From positions 1 to 43,091 of the IMG/VR virus record IMGVR_UViG_3300002835_000377: a stretch of 43,091 nucleotides of DNA; one strand, written 5' to 3'. A model generated the notes under the pieces. That model was given only the letters and a program-made list of their open reading frames with translations, searched no databases and was not told where the DNA came from. The DNA is from a virus. A program made the translations under genes and the position numbers. Numbering within the stretch: position 1 is the stretch's first letter; the number at the start of each line of letters is the position of its first letter. Below are positions 25,552 through 33,679 of this stretch, piece after piece.

Positions 25552-27080
25552 TGGTGGAAAAATTTATCGAAATCTTTCAAGGCTTAGATATTGCCTACGG
25601 GGAATATTATCTTGAAGGCGATAAAGATCAAAAGACAGGTAAAGAGAAGGGGCGCGCTGTAACTAAGCGTGCTCCTCTCACTCAAGAACTATTTCAAAGA
25701 CATCTAAACGGTGAAATTAATTTAGGTGTTATACCTATTCGACAAGATAATACGTGCATTTGGGGATGTATAGACGTAGATAAGTACGATTTAAACGTAA
25801 AGAATTTAATAGAAAACATCAGAAAGAAAAAGTATCCACTTGTTCCTTACAGATCAAAGTCAGGTGGGGTACATTTATTTTTACACACAAAAGAACCAGT
25901 GCAAGCTTCTGATATGATCGACAAACTTAGTTTGTTGTCCACGGATCTCGGATTATCAAGCTGCGAAATATTTCCTAAGCAAAGACAGATTATGGTTCAT
26001 AAGAATGATTTAGGTAACTGGTTAAATATTCCTTATCAAAAGGCTGCAAGAACAACTCGTTATGCATTATATGATAACGGAATTGGTATACCATTAATTG
26101 ATTGGTACAGTTTTATTGATAAGTTTAGATTAACCAAAGAACAATTTTTTGCAATAAAAGTAGACGATAGTTTAATTGAAGAAAAAGATTTTGAACAGTA
26201 CCCTCCGTGCTTACAAGCTGTAATAAGAAATGGATGCGAAGGTGGATTTAGAAATAATGCACTAACTGCTTTTGCAACTCTTGCAAAAAAGAAAAATCCA
26301 GATGGATGGCAAAAAGAAGTTTGGGATCGTAACGATCAATTTTATGAGCAATTACCTGCACACGAAGTACAAGCTGTAATTAAAAGCTATGAGAAAAAAG
26401 ATTATGGATACAAATGTACTGATAAACCTATGAAAGATCATTGTAATGCTGGTCTATGCAGAACATTATTATACGGTATTGATAGCTCAGCATATATGCC
26501 AAAGGTAGATTCCTTTCAAAGATTAAGAACAAATCCACCAATTTACTTTTTAACAATAGATAAAAAAACTATAGAATTAAATGGTAAGCAGTGTAATCAA
26601 CAGCAACTCTTTGCTGAGGCATTATTTGATCAAGCTGATATGGTTTGGCAAAAACTAAAAGATAAAGAGTTTAGAGTATTTTTAAATCAATTAAAAACAA
26701 TGCAGCAAGACATTGAGGGTTATGATGAAGATAAGGAAGCACAAGAAGAATTTGCAGATTTAATGATACAATTTACACAAGAGACACAACAAGCAGACAA
26801 TGCATCACAAGTAGAAGCGGATATGTGGTTCTTACACGATAGTAATGTTGTGTTTAAGTATAAAACCTTTGAAAGATTCATACGAAAAAATAATAAAGCC
26901 ATTAAAAAATTTGAAATCATCAATACACTCAAAAAGAATGGTTCAATTAAAAAAGAATATTATGATAAATTAAAAATTAAAAATATTTGGTATTGTAAAA
27001 AACCAGAAGAACCAATAATTGAAAGGTCAAATGTCTTATTCAAAAGAGAAAAAGCACCGTTTGAAGAACCGCACCATTAA
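25551..27080 (+). CDS. AEP/TOTE-type DNA primase
   Basis: A 509-aa protein. The archaeo-eukaryotic primase core is visible: CID75-V-D77KYD (metal-binding Asp pair), then YRSKSGGVH108LFL (the S-G-G-x-H nucleotide motif), then CEIFPKQR. The downstream part EGGFRNNALTAFATLAKKK and AHEVQAVIKSYEKKDYGYKC looks like a PriCT-type domain, with a cysteine set KCT...HCN...LCR that may bind metal. The last third is charged helices. It would make primers for the family A polymerase. The next gene starts 50 bases before its end. Confidence 0.75.
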   Translation: MVEKFIEIFQGLDIAYGEYYLEGDKDQKTGKEKGRAVTKRAPLTQELFQRHLNGEINLGVIPIRQDNTCIWGCIDVDKYDLNVKNLIENIRKKKYPLVPYRSKSGGVHLFLHTKEPVQASDMIDKLSLLSTDLGLSSCEIFPKQRQIMVHKNDLGNWLNIPYQKAARTTRYALYDNGIGIPLIDWYSFIDKFRLTKEQFFAIKVDDSLIEEKDFEQYPPCLQAVIRNGCEGGFRNNALTAFATLAKKKNPDGWQKEVWDRNDQFYEQLPAHEVQAVIKSYEKKDYGYKCTDKPMKDHCNAGLCRTLLYGIDSSAYMPKVDSFQRLRTNPPIYFLTIDKKTIELNGKQCNQQQLFAEALFDQADMVWQKLKDKEFRVFLNQLKTMQQDIEGYDEDKEAQEEFADLMIQFTQETQQADNASQVEADMWFLHDSNVVFKYKTFERFIRKNNKAIKKFEIINTLKKNGSIKKEYYDKLKIKNIWYCKKPEEPIIERSNVLFKREKAPFEEPHH

Positions 27081-28614
27081 AATATACGGTCCTCCGGGTA
27101 CAGGAAAGACAACAACTCTTTTAGAAAGAGTGGAGAAATTAATAACAAGAGGTATTAAACCTAGAGACATGGCCTACTTATCCTTTACAAACAAGGCAGT
27201 TAATGAAGCAAGATACAGAGCATTTAAAAAGTTTGTAGGCTGCACCGATGATGATTTAAGAAACTTTAGAACAATACATAGTTTTTGTAGACAGAATTAT
27301 AAACAAATTCCAGTTATTGATCCAGATATAGACATGGTAGAGTTTGCCCAAACTCTAGGTTTGCCTAAAGTTAGATTCGAAAATTACAATGGTCATCTTG
27401 TTTGGAATGATTGGTCTTTACGAGTATATGATAAAGCAAGGAATAGATTAATTCATCCAGATGATCAGTATAAAGAAGAAAAAATTAAAAGAGTTGTTTA
27501 CGAAAAATTTAAATTAATTATCGAAGCTTACGATGAATATAAACAAGATCATAGAGTAGATTTTACTGATATGATTGAACATTACATTGAGAATGCTGCC
27601 GCGCCAAAATTAAAAGTTTTAATAGTAGACGAGGCTCAGGACCTAACTCCTTTGCAATGGAAACTAGTATATAAGTTAGCCAATAACTCAAGTAGAGTCT
27701 ATATTGCTGGAGATGATGATCAGGCGATCTATGAATGGAATGGGGCTGAAGTAGAATATTTTAATGAATTTCCTGGTAAAGATTTTATTTTAAAAACATC
27801 TTTCAGAATACCAAAAACAATACATGATTTTTCTCAATATATTGCAACATATATTAAAGGCAGAAAAAGAAAAGACTTCGTGCCTAGAACAAATTTAGGT
27901 AACATCATTACATATCAAAGACTTAAGGATATTAATTTTAGTGCATCCGATAGTTGGATGATATTAGGTCGGACAAATGAAATTGTAGACGAACTTAAAT
28001 TAGAGGCAAAAACCATAGGTTTATTTTTTCAAAGTGCAAAAGGATCAAAGTCTTTTGATATACACAAGTGGAGAGCAATTAAGCTTTGGAATCAGTTAAT
28101 GCGTGGTAATAAAATTAATAAAGAACAGTGTCAGATTCTTTATACTTACATTAATGAAATAGCTTATGGCTGGAGAAGTTTAGACAGTAAAAAGTGGATG
28201 GCCATAAACAACAATTTATTATTTGACTATAATTTTTTAGTAACAGAAGCTGGTCTTAGAGTTCCTAAAGATGATTGGACTAATGTTTTTAATAGAAATT
28301 TTTCTGAACAAGATAAATATTATTTTAACAAACTAATTGAGACAGATGTTAATCCTGACCTAGATTCTGAAATTGTAATAGACACCATTCATTCAATTAA
28401 AGGCGGAGAGGCCAATGACGTGGTAATTTACGAAAAATCCAATTGGCCTGCTCATTTGGAAAATAAAATAGGAAAAGATCGTTGCTCTGAATATAGAGTA
28501 TGGTATGTAGGAGTTACTAGGGCTAAACAAAACTTACATATATTGAGAAGCAACCATCAATATACATTTCCACTTTGTAGAATGTTAAATGAAATTACAA
28601 GAAATATTAGATAA
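27031..28614 (+). CDS. UvrD/Rep-like SF1 helicase
   Basis: Start placed at ATG 27031 with AAAGG five bases upstream; an upstream TTG (27019) is less likely. About 527 aa. Motifs: IYGPPGTGKTT (Walker A, 19-28), AYLSFTNKAV (Ia), TIHSFC, LIVDEAQDLTPLQW (II), AGDDDQAIYEWNGA (III), LKTSFRIP (IV), DTIHSIKGGEANDVV (V) and YVGVTRAKQNLHIL (VI). A complete, probably 3'-5' SF1A helicase for fork progression or recombination. The 50-base overlap with the primase suggests coupled expression. Confidence 0.9.
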   Translation: MSYSKEKKHRLKNRTIKIYGPPGTGKTTTLLERVEKLITRGIKPRDMAYLSFTNKAVNEARYRAFKKFVGCTDDDLRNFRTIHSFCRQNYKQIPVIDPDIDMVEFAQTLGLPKVRFENYNGHLVWNDWSLRVYDKARNRLIHPDDQYKEEKIKRVVYEKFKLIIEAYDEYKQDHRVDFTDMIEHYIENAAAPKLKVLIVDEAQDLTPLQWKLVYKLANNSSRVYIAGDDDQAIYEWNGAEVEYFNEFPGKDFILKTSFRIPKTIHDFSQYIATYIKGRKRKDFVPRTNLGNIITYQRLKDINFSASDSWMILGRTNEIVDELKLEAKTIGLFFQSAKGSKSFDIHKWRAIKLWNQLMRGNKINKEQCQILYTYINEIAYGWRSLDSKKWMAINNNLLFDYNFLVTEAGLRVPKDDWTNVFNRNFSEQDKYYFNKLIETDVNPDLDSEIVIDTIHSIKGGEANDVVIYEKSNWPAHLENKIGKDRCSEYRVWYVGVTRAKQNLHILRSNHQYTFPLCRMLNEITRNIR

Positions 28615-28622
28615 TTAAAGTT

Positions 28623-28754
28623 ATGAAAAAAGAATTATTAAGATTAAAAAAACGTTTGAAAATATTACAATTAATGTGTAAAAGATTGCGAATCATTAGA
28701 GACAAATATAATAAAAAATTTAAACCAAAAATAACTTACATTTATGACAAATAA
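28623..28754 (+). CDS. Basic 43-aa protein
   Basis: ATG 28623, product rich in Lys/Arg/Leu (MKKELLRLKKRLKILQ then CKRLRIIRDKYNKKF), probably one amphipathic helix. It overlaps the DUF3310 gene by 11 bases. Preceded only by an AAAG site. Plausible as a small nucleic-acid-binding or regulatory protein; could also be a chance frame in A-rich DNA. Confidence 0.4.
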   Translation: MKKELLRLKKRLKILQLMCKRLRIIRDKYNKKFKPKITYIYDK

Positions 28755-28956
28755 AGCATTTTTTAAGCAGATAGGGGGCCAACATTATCGATCAATGAAA
28801 ATACAGCCTTCTCAATTTATTAACAAAAACAATTTACCCTTCGCTGAAGGTAATGCAATTAAATATATTTGTAGACATAAATTAAAAGGTAAGAAAGAAG
28901 ATATACTTAAAGCAATACACTATTTAGAAATGGTTTTAGAAAGAGATTATAAATGA
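28744..28956 (+). CDS. DUF3310 protein
   Basis: A 70-aa protein with the family pattern GGQHYRSMKIQPSQFI, LPFAEGNAIKYICRHKLKGK and DILKAIHYLEMVLE. DUF3310 proteins are widespread in phage replication modules and are sometimes labelled nucleotide-kinase-like, though no activity is settled. Overlaps the next oxygenase gene by 4 bases. Confidence 0.85.
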   Translation: MTNKAFFKQIGGQHYRSMKIQPSQFINKNNLPFAEGNAIKYICRHKLKGKKEDILKAIHYLEMVLERDYK

Positions 28957-29579
28957 ATAATATACATTTAATTTTTCCAACTCCTATTTTTATAAAAGAT
29001 AATATTTTATTAGGTGAATTAGAATTATACAAAACAAATATATTAAACTTTTTTGAAAAAAATAAAGCTACGAGATCTTTTTCTGAATCTAAATTAACTA
29101 ATAATACTTTTTTTAATTCAAATAATATCTTTAATGATATTGCATTTAAAAATTTAATTGTAGAAATAAATAATAACTGTGTTAATTATTGTAAAGGATT
29201 AGGATTTTCTGATAAAGAAATAGTTAATTTTGGTATACAACATATTTGGGTAAATTTAATTAAAAAATATGATTACCATTTTTTTCACACTCATGCTACT
29301 TCTGGAAATGCATTAATCAGTGGAGTTTTTTACGTGGATGCACCTGAAACTGCAGTTTTAAAATTTAAAAACTTATACCAAGATTATTATACTCCTCAAC
29401 ATCCAGAAAATTGCAATGAATTAAGTTTTAGTGCATTTAATTATAATTGCTTACCTGGAAGAATGATACTATTTAGATCACATACAGTACATGGATATGA
29501 AGCACATTTAAATGACAAAGACAAAATAAGTATTGCATTTAATTTTGGATTTGTAAATTTAGGCGATAATAAAAAATGA
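28953..29579 (+). CDS. 2OG-Fe(II) oxygenase (2OG-FeII_Oxy_5-like)
   Basis: A 208-aa protein: FPTPIFIKDN at the start and IQHIWVNLIKKYDYHFFH112-T-H114ATSGNALISGVFYVDAP in the core are signatures of this phage/bacterial oxygenase family. Distal histidines H177/H180 (FRSHTVHGYE) and K191 near KISIAFNFGF fit metal and 2-oxoglutarate binding. The substrate is unknown. Very AT-rich, like the 3.6-8.6 kb cargo block but embedded in replication genes. ATGA overlap at both ends. Confidence 0.82.
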   Translation: MNNIHLIFPTPIFIKDNILLGELELYKTNILNFFEKNKATRSFSESKLTNNTFFNSNNIFNDIAFKNLIVEINNNCVNYCKGLGFSDKEIVNFGIQHIWVNLIKKYDYHFFHTHATSGNALISGVFYVDAPETAVLKFKNLYQDYYTPQHPENCNELSFSAFNYNCLPGRMILFRSHTVHGYEAHLNDKDKISIAFNFGFVNLGDNKK

Positions 29580-30169
29580 GTAAATTTTATTATTGGGGTC
29601 CCTTATTATTTCAAACTAAAATAAATGATAATGATATTAATAAAATTTTATTATTATGTGTTAAAGAAAAAGACAAAGATTACCGAAAAAATTTAGCGGG
29701 TCATATCAAAGAAGAATATACTATAAATACAAATGAATTAAACAACATACTAACACCATACTTTAACGACTATATACAATATTTTACACAGTGGTATGGG
29801 ACTAAAATTAAATTAATCGAAACAAATTCTTCTTGGGTCAATTTTATGAAGCCAGGTGAATTTAATCCACCACATACACATACAGAGTGTGATTTTTCAT
29901 GTGTTATATATTTAAATATCCCAAAAAAATTAATCGAAGAAAACAAAGAATTTATGGGAAGGGGTTCAAAAAACGGAGGCCCTGGAGCAGTTTCATTTAG
30001 ATCTAAAATTTCAGATGCAAAATATAATATTAGTAACGTAAATTGTTTTCCAGAAAAAGGAGATTTTTTTATATTTCCTGCTACCTTAGAACACTTTGTT
30101 TTTCCATTTAAATCGGACTGTGAAAGAATCTCTGTATCCGCTAACTTTAATTTTACAACAGAAGAATAA
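29576..30169 (+). CDS. 2OG-Fe(II) oxygenase-like protein
   Basis: A 197-aa protein with FNPPH100-T-H102TECDFSCVIYLNIP, distal H173 (ATLEHFVFPF) and R184 (CERISVSANFNF). An HTH motif followed by Asp106 replaces the simple HxD, as in related phage oxygenases. An insert GRGSKNGGPGAVSFRS lies between the strands. The pair with the gene before it looks like diverged relatives. One base separates its stop from the polymerase ATG. Confidence 0.72.
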   Translation: MSKFYYWGPLLFQTKINDNDINKILLLCVKEKDKDYRKNLAGHIKEEYTINTNELNNILTPYFNDYIQYFTQWYGTKIKLIETNSSWVNFMKPGEFNPPHTHTECDFSCVIYLNIPKKLIEENKEFMGRGSKNGGPGAVSFRSKISDAKYNISNVNCFPEKGDFFIFPATLEHFVFPFKSDCERISVSANFNFTTEE

Positions 30170-30170
30170 T

Positions 30171-32033
30171 ATGAGTCATCAAATAAATTTTATATTCAAA
30201 GAATCAGACTGGACTCCTCCAACACACTTCCCTGATTTAAAAAATGCAAAAGAAATAGCAATAGATTTAGAAACTAAAGATCCAAACATAAAAGAAAAAG
30301 GACCGGGTTGGCCTACTATGGACGGTAATATTGTAGGTGTTGGTGTAGCTACTGAAGGGTTTGTTGGTTATTACCCTATTGGTCATGAGGTTGGTTCTAA
30401 CATGGATTATAAAATGGTGATGGACTGGGTACAAGACATTGTAAGTGGTCCTGGAGATAAAATATTTCACAATTCATCGTACGATGTGGGTTGGTTAAGG
30501 GCTCACGGAGTAAATATTAAAAATGGAAGAATAATTGATACTATGATTGCTGCAGCTATTGTAGATGAAAATAGATTTTCCTATTCACTAAATTCTCTCG
30601 GCTTCGATTGGTTAGGCGAAACAAAGTCTGAACAAGAGCTAAAAGAAGCAGCAGCCGACTGGGGACTGGACGCTAAACAGGAGCTTTATAAGTTACCTGC
30701 TCAGTATGTAGGGTTTTATGCAGAGCAAGATGCATCATTAACTTTAAAACTTTGGCAGTATTTAAAATTTAAAATCTATGACAATTCATTACAAACAATT
30801 TTTGACTTAGAAACAAAACTTACTCCAATATTAATCGCAATGAGAGCAAAGGGTATCAGAGTAAATGTTACACAAGCTGAAAAATTAAAACTTGAATTTT
30901 TAGAAAAAGAAAAAACCTTATTACATCAATTAAATAAAGAATGTGGTTTAAATGTAGAGATTTGGGAGGCAAGAAGTATAGCTAAAGCTTTTGATAAACT
31001 AAAGATAGACTACCCTAGAACAGAGAAGACAAAAGAACCTAGCTTTACAGCTAATTGGCTTTTAAATTGTTCCGCTCCAATAGCTAAGTATCTTAGAGAA
31101 GCTAGAGAAATAAACAAATTTACATCAACATTTATTGATTCAATTATTAAATATCAACATAAGGGTAGAATTCATGCGGAAATTAACCAATTAAGATCTG
31201 ATTCGGGAGGAACAGTTTCTGGTAGATTATCCATGTCAAATCCTAATTTACAACAAGTTCCTGCAAAAAATAAAGAATTTGGACCTAAAATTAGATCTAT
31301 ATTTAAACCTGATAATGACTTATTATGGGGCTCATTCGATTATTCGCAACAGGAGCCACGACTTGTGGCGCATTATGCTTATACAGTCGGATTTAAAGGA
31401 TCAGAACAATTAATTAAAGCTTATGAGAAAGACGACGCAGATTTCCACCAAACAGTTGCAGATATGGCGGGCATACCTAGAGGACAAGCGAAGACTATTA
31501 ACTTGGGACTTTTTTATGGAATGGGCGCCAAAAAATTATCCGCACAACTTGGAATTGGAGAAGAAGAAGCAAAAAAACTTTTGGACGCATACAATAAGAA
31601 AGTTCCTTTCGTAAAACAATTAGCATCAAAGTGCCAAGAATCAGCAGAGACAAATGGGTCAATAAGAACCATTAGAGGTAGACGTTGTAGATTTGATAAA
31701 TGGGAAGTGGCTAGTTGGGGATTAAATAAATCGACAACTTACGATGATGCAGTTCAAAAATATGGTGTTAATAATATTAGAAGATCAGGTACTTTTAAGG
31801 CTTTGAACAGATTAATCCAAGGTTCAGCTGCTGATCAAGTTAAACAAGCTATGATTGACTGCAATAATGCTGGGTTTTTACCTATGTTGCAAATACATGA
31901 CGAATTATGCTTTAGTGTTAGAGAAAGTAAAGATTCGGAACAAATTAAAAAAATAATGGAAAGTTCTATTTCAGAGCTAGTAGTTCCATCTAAAGTAGAT
32001 GTAGCGATTGGAAAGGACTGGGGGGATGCATAA
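30171..32033 (+). CDS. polA: Family A DNA polymerase with 3'-5' exonuclease domain
   Basis: Start set at ATG 30171, one base after the previous stop; a longer in-frame reading from 30096 would overlap the oxygenase by 74 bases. About 620 aa. Exonuclease: IAID32-L-E34 (ExoI), FHNSSYDVGWL (ExoII), YAEQDASLTLKLW (ExoIII). Polymerase: SFDYSQQEPRLVAHYA (A), RGQAKTINLGLFYGM (B, O-helix), LQIHDELCFSV (C). The residue matching E. coli Phe762 is Leu445. No 5'-3' exonuclease domain, as usual in phages. It is the replicative polymerase of this phage. Confidence 0.95.
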   Translation: MSHQINFIFKESDWTPPTHFPDLKNAKEIAIDLETKDPNIKEKGPGWPTMDGNIVGVGVATEGFVGYYPIGHEVGSNMDYKMVMDWVQDIVSGPGDKIFHNSSYDVGWLRAHGVNIKNGRIIDTMIAAAIVDENRFSYSLNSLGFDWLGETKSEQELKEAAADWGLDAKQELYKLPAQYVGFYAEQDASLTLKLWQYLKFKIYDNSLQTIFDLETKLTPILIAMRAKGIRVNVTQAEKLKLEFLEKEKTLLHQLNKECGLNVEIWEARSIAKAFDKLKIDYPRTEKTKEPSFTANWLLNCSAPIAKYLREAREINKFTSTFIDSIIKYQHKGRIHAEINQLRSDSGGTVSGRLSMSNPNLQQVPAKNKEFGPKIRSIFKPDNDLLWGSFDYSQQEPRLVAHYAYTVGFKGSEQLIKAYEKDDADFHQTVADMAGIPRGQAKTINLGLFYGMGAKKLSAQLGIGEEEAKKLLDAYNKKVPFVKQLASKCQESAETNGSIRTIRGRRCRFDKWEVASWGLNKSTTYDDAVQKYGVNNIRRSGTFKALNRLIQGSAADQVKQAMIDCNNAGFLPMLQIHDELCFSVRESKDSEQIKKIMESSISELVVPSKVDVAIGKDWGDA

Positions 32034-32224
32034 TGGATTTAGACGAAGTACAAGTCAATTTAGGTGTTTGCCCTCACTGTGCAACTCCTGTACATTTTAG
32101 AAAGACAAAAGAAGAAAATATTTTTTTTTGTCCTTTATGTTTAGAAAAATCTAGACAACACATTAATGGTAGAGTTTTATTTACAAAAGTAAATTTTGAT
32201 TTAAAAGACGAGGGTATCCTGTAG
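32033..32224 (+). CDS. Small zinc-ribbon protein
   Basis: A 63-aa protein with CPHC (residues 13-16) and CPLC (33-36) pairs separated by 16 residues, a standard zinc-ribbon spacing. The rest is polar. Its ATG shares a base with the polymerase stop (TAATG), so it is likely cotranslated. Possible DNA-, RNA- or protein-binding role. Confidence 0.65.
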   Translation: MDLDEVQVNLGVCPHCATPVHFRKTKEENIFFCPLCLEKSRQHINGRVLFTKVNFDLKDEGIL

Positions 32225-32248
32225 AATTTTACCTATTCTATTTTTTTT
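32222..32248 (+). terminator. Weak terminator candidate after the replication operon
   Basis: TAGAA (32222-32226) pairs with TTCTA (32236-32240) and is followed at once by eight T (32241-32248). The stem is short and AT-only, but the place is right: plus-strand genes end here and minus-strand genes come in from the other side. Confidence 0.35.
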
Positions 32249-32254
32249 GTTGCC

Positions 32255-32464
32255 TTAACTAGAAATATCTGAATACTCTCTTAATAATTCTTGTCTTGCA
32301 ACGACGTTGGCTAGATCTCTCATTGCTAACCTTGTTTTTTTTAATTCAAGATCTATCCACTTCATGTCTGGTGTCTCACAACCGTTATCTAGATACAACT
32401 GGTTCCACTTGGATTCCAAGCTGATCTTTTTCAGTAACAGAGACTGTGACGTTTCTATCATCAT
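32255..32464 (-). CDS. Small helical protein on the minus strand
   Basis: Frame reading leftward; start taken at ATG ATG near 32464 because GAGGA lies about 6 bases upstream (a longer frame begins at 32476). About 69 aa: TSQSLLLKKISLESKWNQ, CETPDMKWIDLELKKTRLAM, then RDLANVVARQELLREY, all predicted helical. It overlaps the upstream minus-strand gene by about 80 bases, which is unusual, so one boundary may be wrong. Function unknown. Confidence 0.45.
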   Translation of the reverse strand: MMIETSQSLLLKKISLESKWNQLYLDNGCETPDMKWIDLELKKTRLAMRDLANVVARQELLREYSDISS

Positions 32465-32645
32465 TTGTTTCCTCATAAGTTATGAAAACTTTGGAAGGAG
32501 AATATGTTATTTCTTTCCTCCACGTTCCTCCGCCTTCTTTTAACCCATTTATGAAATTAATCTTCGCTTCATCATCGTTTTGTGCTTTAACGTCTATTAT
32601 TATACGTTGCCCTGCATAACGTGCAATAAAACGATATAACTTCAT
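32385..32645 (-). CDS. Minus-strand protein of unknown function, 86 aa
   Basis: Starts at ATG 32645: MKLYRFIARYAGQRIIIDVKA, then QNDDEAKINFINGLKEGG and WRKEITYSPSKVFITYEE, alternating strand/helix with a mature-looking composition. A TTGACA-17-TAATAA promoter ends seven bases before the ATG, with no Shine-Dalgarno, so the mRNA would be leaderless or nearly so. Divergent from the gene at 32747. Possibly an early regulator given the divergent layout; no DNA-binding motif is recognised. Confidence 0.55.
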   Translation of the reverse strand: MKLYRFIARYAGQRIIIDVKAQNDDEAKINFINGLKEGGGTWRKEITYSPSKVFITYEETNDDRNVTVSVTEKDQLGIQVEPVVSR

Positions 32646-32651
32646 AGGGTA

Positions 32652-32680
32652 TTATTAGATTTTATGGGATAATTTGTCAA
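32652..32680 (-). promoter_or_regulatory. Leftward sigma70-type promoter
   Basis: On the minus strand: TTGACA (complement of 32675-32680), 17-bp spacer, TAATAA (complement of 32652-32657). The -35 is perfect consensus. The expected start of RNA coincides with the ATG of the 86-aa gene. Confidence 0.55.
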
Positions 32681-32710
32681 TAACCATTAAAAATAAACAT
32701 TTATTTTAGC

Positions 32711-32752
32711 TTGACTTTGTCTTTTTAATTCATATATTCATGGGATATGAAT
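32711..32752 (+). promoter_or_regulatory. Rightward promoter with overlapping palindrome
   Basis: TTGACT (32711-32716), 16-bp spacer, TATATT (32733-32738). Palindrome arms ATTCATAT (32728-32735) and ATATGAAT (32745-32752) flank the -10 and cover the ATG at 32747. No ribosome site can fit between -10 and ATG, so the transcript is predicted leaderless. The palindrome is a candidate operator. Confidence 0.55.
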
Positions 32753-32968
32753 GTAATTACAGAAATAAAACTAGAATCAGACGAATCATTTAAACTGAAT
32801 CCCCTTAATATTGAGTCTTTTTCTGTGGAGTATTGCAGCAAAGAAAAAACAATTTCAATGTTTGTTAATCATAGAAAGGTTTCAATGACATTAGATGCAA
32901 CTATTGAAAAATTTACTACTTTATTAGATCAAGTAAATAAAACAATTAACTCCTGGAGAATGCAGTAA
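32747..32968 (+). CDS. First gene of the accessory block, 73 aa
   Basis: MNVITEIKLESDESFKL, then LNIESFSVEYCSKEKTISMF, VNHRKVSMTLDATIEKFTTL: beta strands followed by a helix. No motif recognised. Leaderless by promoter position. Its stop shares a base with the next ATG. Function unknown. Confidence 0.55.
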   Translation: MNVITEIKLESDESFKLNPLNIESFSVEYCSKEKTISMFVNHRKVSMTLDATIEKFTTLLDQVNKTINSWRMQ

Positions 32969-33174
32969 TGGCTAAAGATTGGTTTGAATATTTAAAAGAA
33001 GTTCAAGATATAGCAAAAGCGGTGCCTAAAAACGATACAGTTAACGATGTGTTCTATAAGGCATGTAAAGAAAAACTCTGTAACTTAAAATTACAATTAG
33101 ATGATACAGGATATAATCTAATTAACGCTGACATTGCAGACCATATAATTAAACAATATCAAGGAATCAAATGA
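32968..33174 (+). CDS. Small unknown protein, 68 aa
   Basis: MAKDWFEYLKEVQDIAKAVP, KNDTVNDVFYKACKEKLCNL and a C-terminal NADIADHIIKQYQGIK: helical, mixed charge, two Cys. TAATG junction before it and ATGA junction after it support translation. No function recognised. Confidence 0.55.
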   Translation: MAKDWFEYLKEVQDIAKAVPKNDTVNDVFYKACKEKLCNLKLQLDDTGYNLINADIADHIIKQYQGIK

Positions 33175-33269
33175 TACTATTTTTATTAGGAATTTTTATT
33201 TTGTTTTATGCGTTGTTGCCAAGATTTAGTTTATTAGTAACTTGTTTTGCATTATGGAGTCTATTATGA
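33171..33269 (+). CDS. Membrane microprotein, 32 aa
   Basis: ATG 33171 overlapping the previous stop; MILFLLGIFILFYALL and a second apolar stretch FSLLVTCFALWSLL separated by PR, so one or two membrane segments. First of a run of such microproteins up to 34454. ATGA junction at both ends. Confidence 0.5.
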   Translation: MILFLLGIFILFYALLPRFSLLVTCFALWSLL

Positions 33270-33499
33270 AAAAATTATTGATAGATAAAAATCATCCTAT
33301 GTATAAATGGATTGTCATGCTTTCAAAAAAGTATGATCTCAACAGTTTAATTGCAGAACATATTTATTGTAGTGGAGCGAAACCTAAAAATGAAAAAGAG
33401 GCTGAGAAGAGAGTTTTAAATTTTTTTATTGCTATGGGACAAAAATATAATTATACTCCAGAACAAGCAATTTTAGATATCAGAAAGTTTAGACACTAA
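33266..33499 (+). CDS. Small unknown protein, 77 aa
   Basis: Start chosen at ATG 33266 (ATGA overlap); a 4-codon longer ATG (33254) is possible. Sequence MKKLLIDKNHPMYKWIVMLS, AEHIYCSGAKPKNEKEAEKR, VLNFFIAMGQKYNYTPEQAI: helical, ending DIRKFRH. No domain recognised. Confidence 0.5.
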   Translation: MKKLLIDKNHPMYKWIVMLSKKYDLNSLIAEHIYCSGAKPKNEKEAEKRVLNFFIAMGQKYNYTPEQAILDIRKFRH

Positions 33500-33500
33500 T

Positions 33501-33602
33501 ATGAAAAAGAAAAAACAACCTAGTTGGTTACCAAAAGCATTAAAAAGATATCATGAAATTTATAATGCGTTTGGTGATTTAAGAAAAAAAAGGAGAAAAT
33601 AA
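33501..33602 (+). CDS. Basic 33-aa protein
   Basis: MKKKKQPSWLPKALKRYHE then a RKKRRK tail; strongly basic. Its TAA shares a base with the ATG of the next microprotein, and its end encodes the AAGGAG-like site for it. Small and uncertain. Confidence 0.4.
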   Translation: MKKKKQPSWLPKALKRYHEIYNAFGDLRKKRRK

Positions 33603-33679
33603 TGGATGCATTTACTCAAGCAATTATCATAGTTGTAATAGTAGTTATTATAATTCAAATTTTTAAATGGTATAATTAG
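33602..33679 (+). CDS. Membrane microprotein, 25 aa
   Basis: MDAFTQAIIIVVIVVIII then QIFKWYN: a near-perfect single membrane helix of Ile/Val. AAGGAG lies 6-11 bases upstream. Its stop abuts the next ATG, so the two are read in tandem. Confidence 0.5.
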   Translation: MDAFTQAIIIVVIVVIIIQIFKWYN

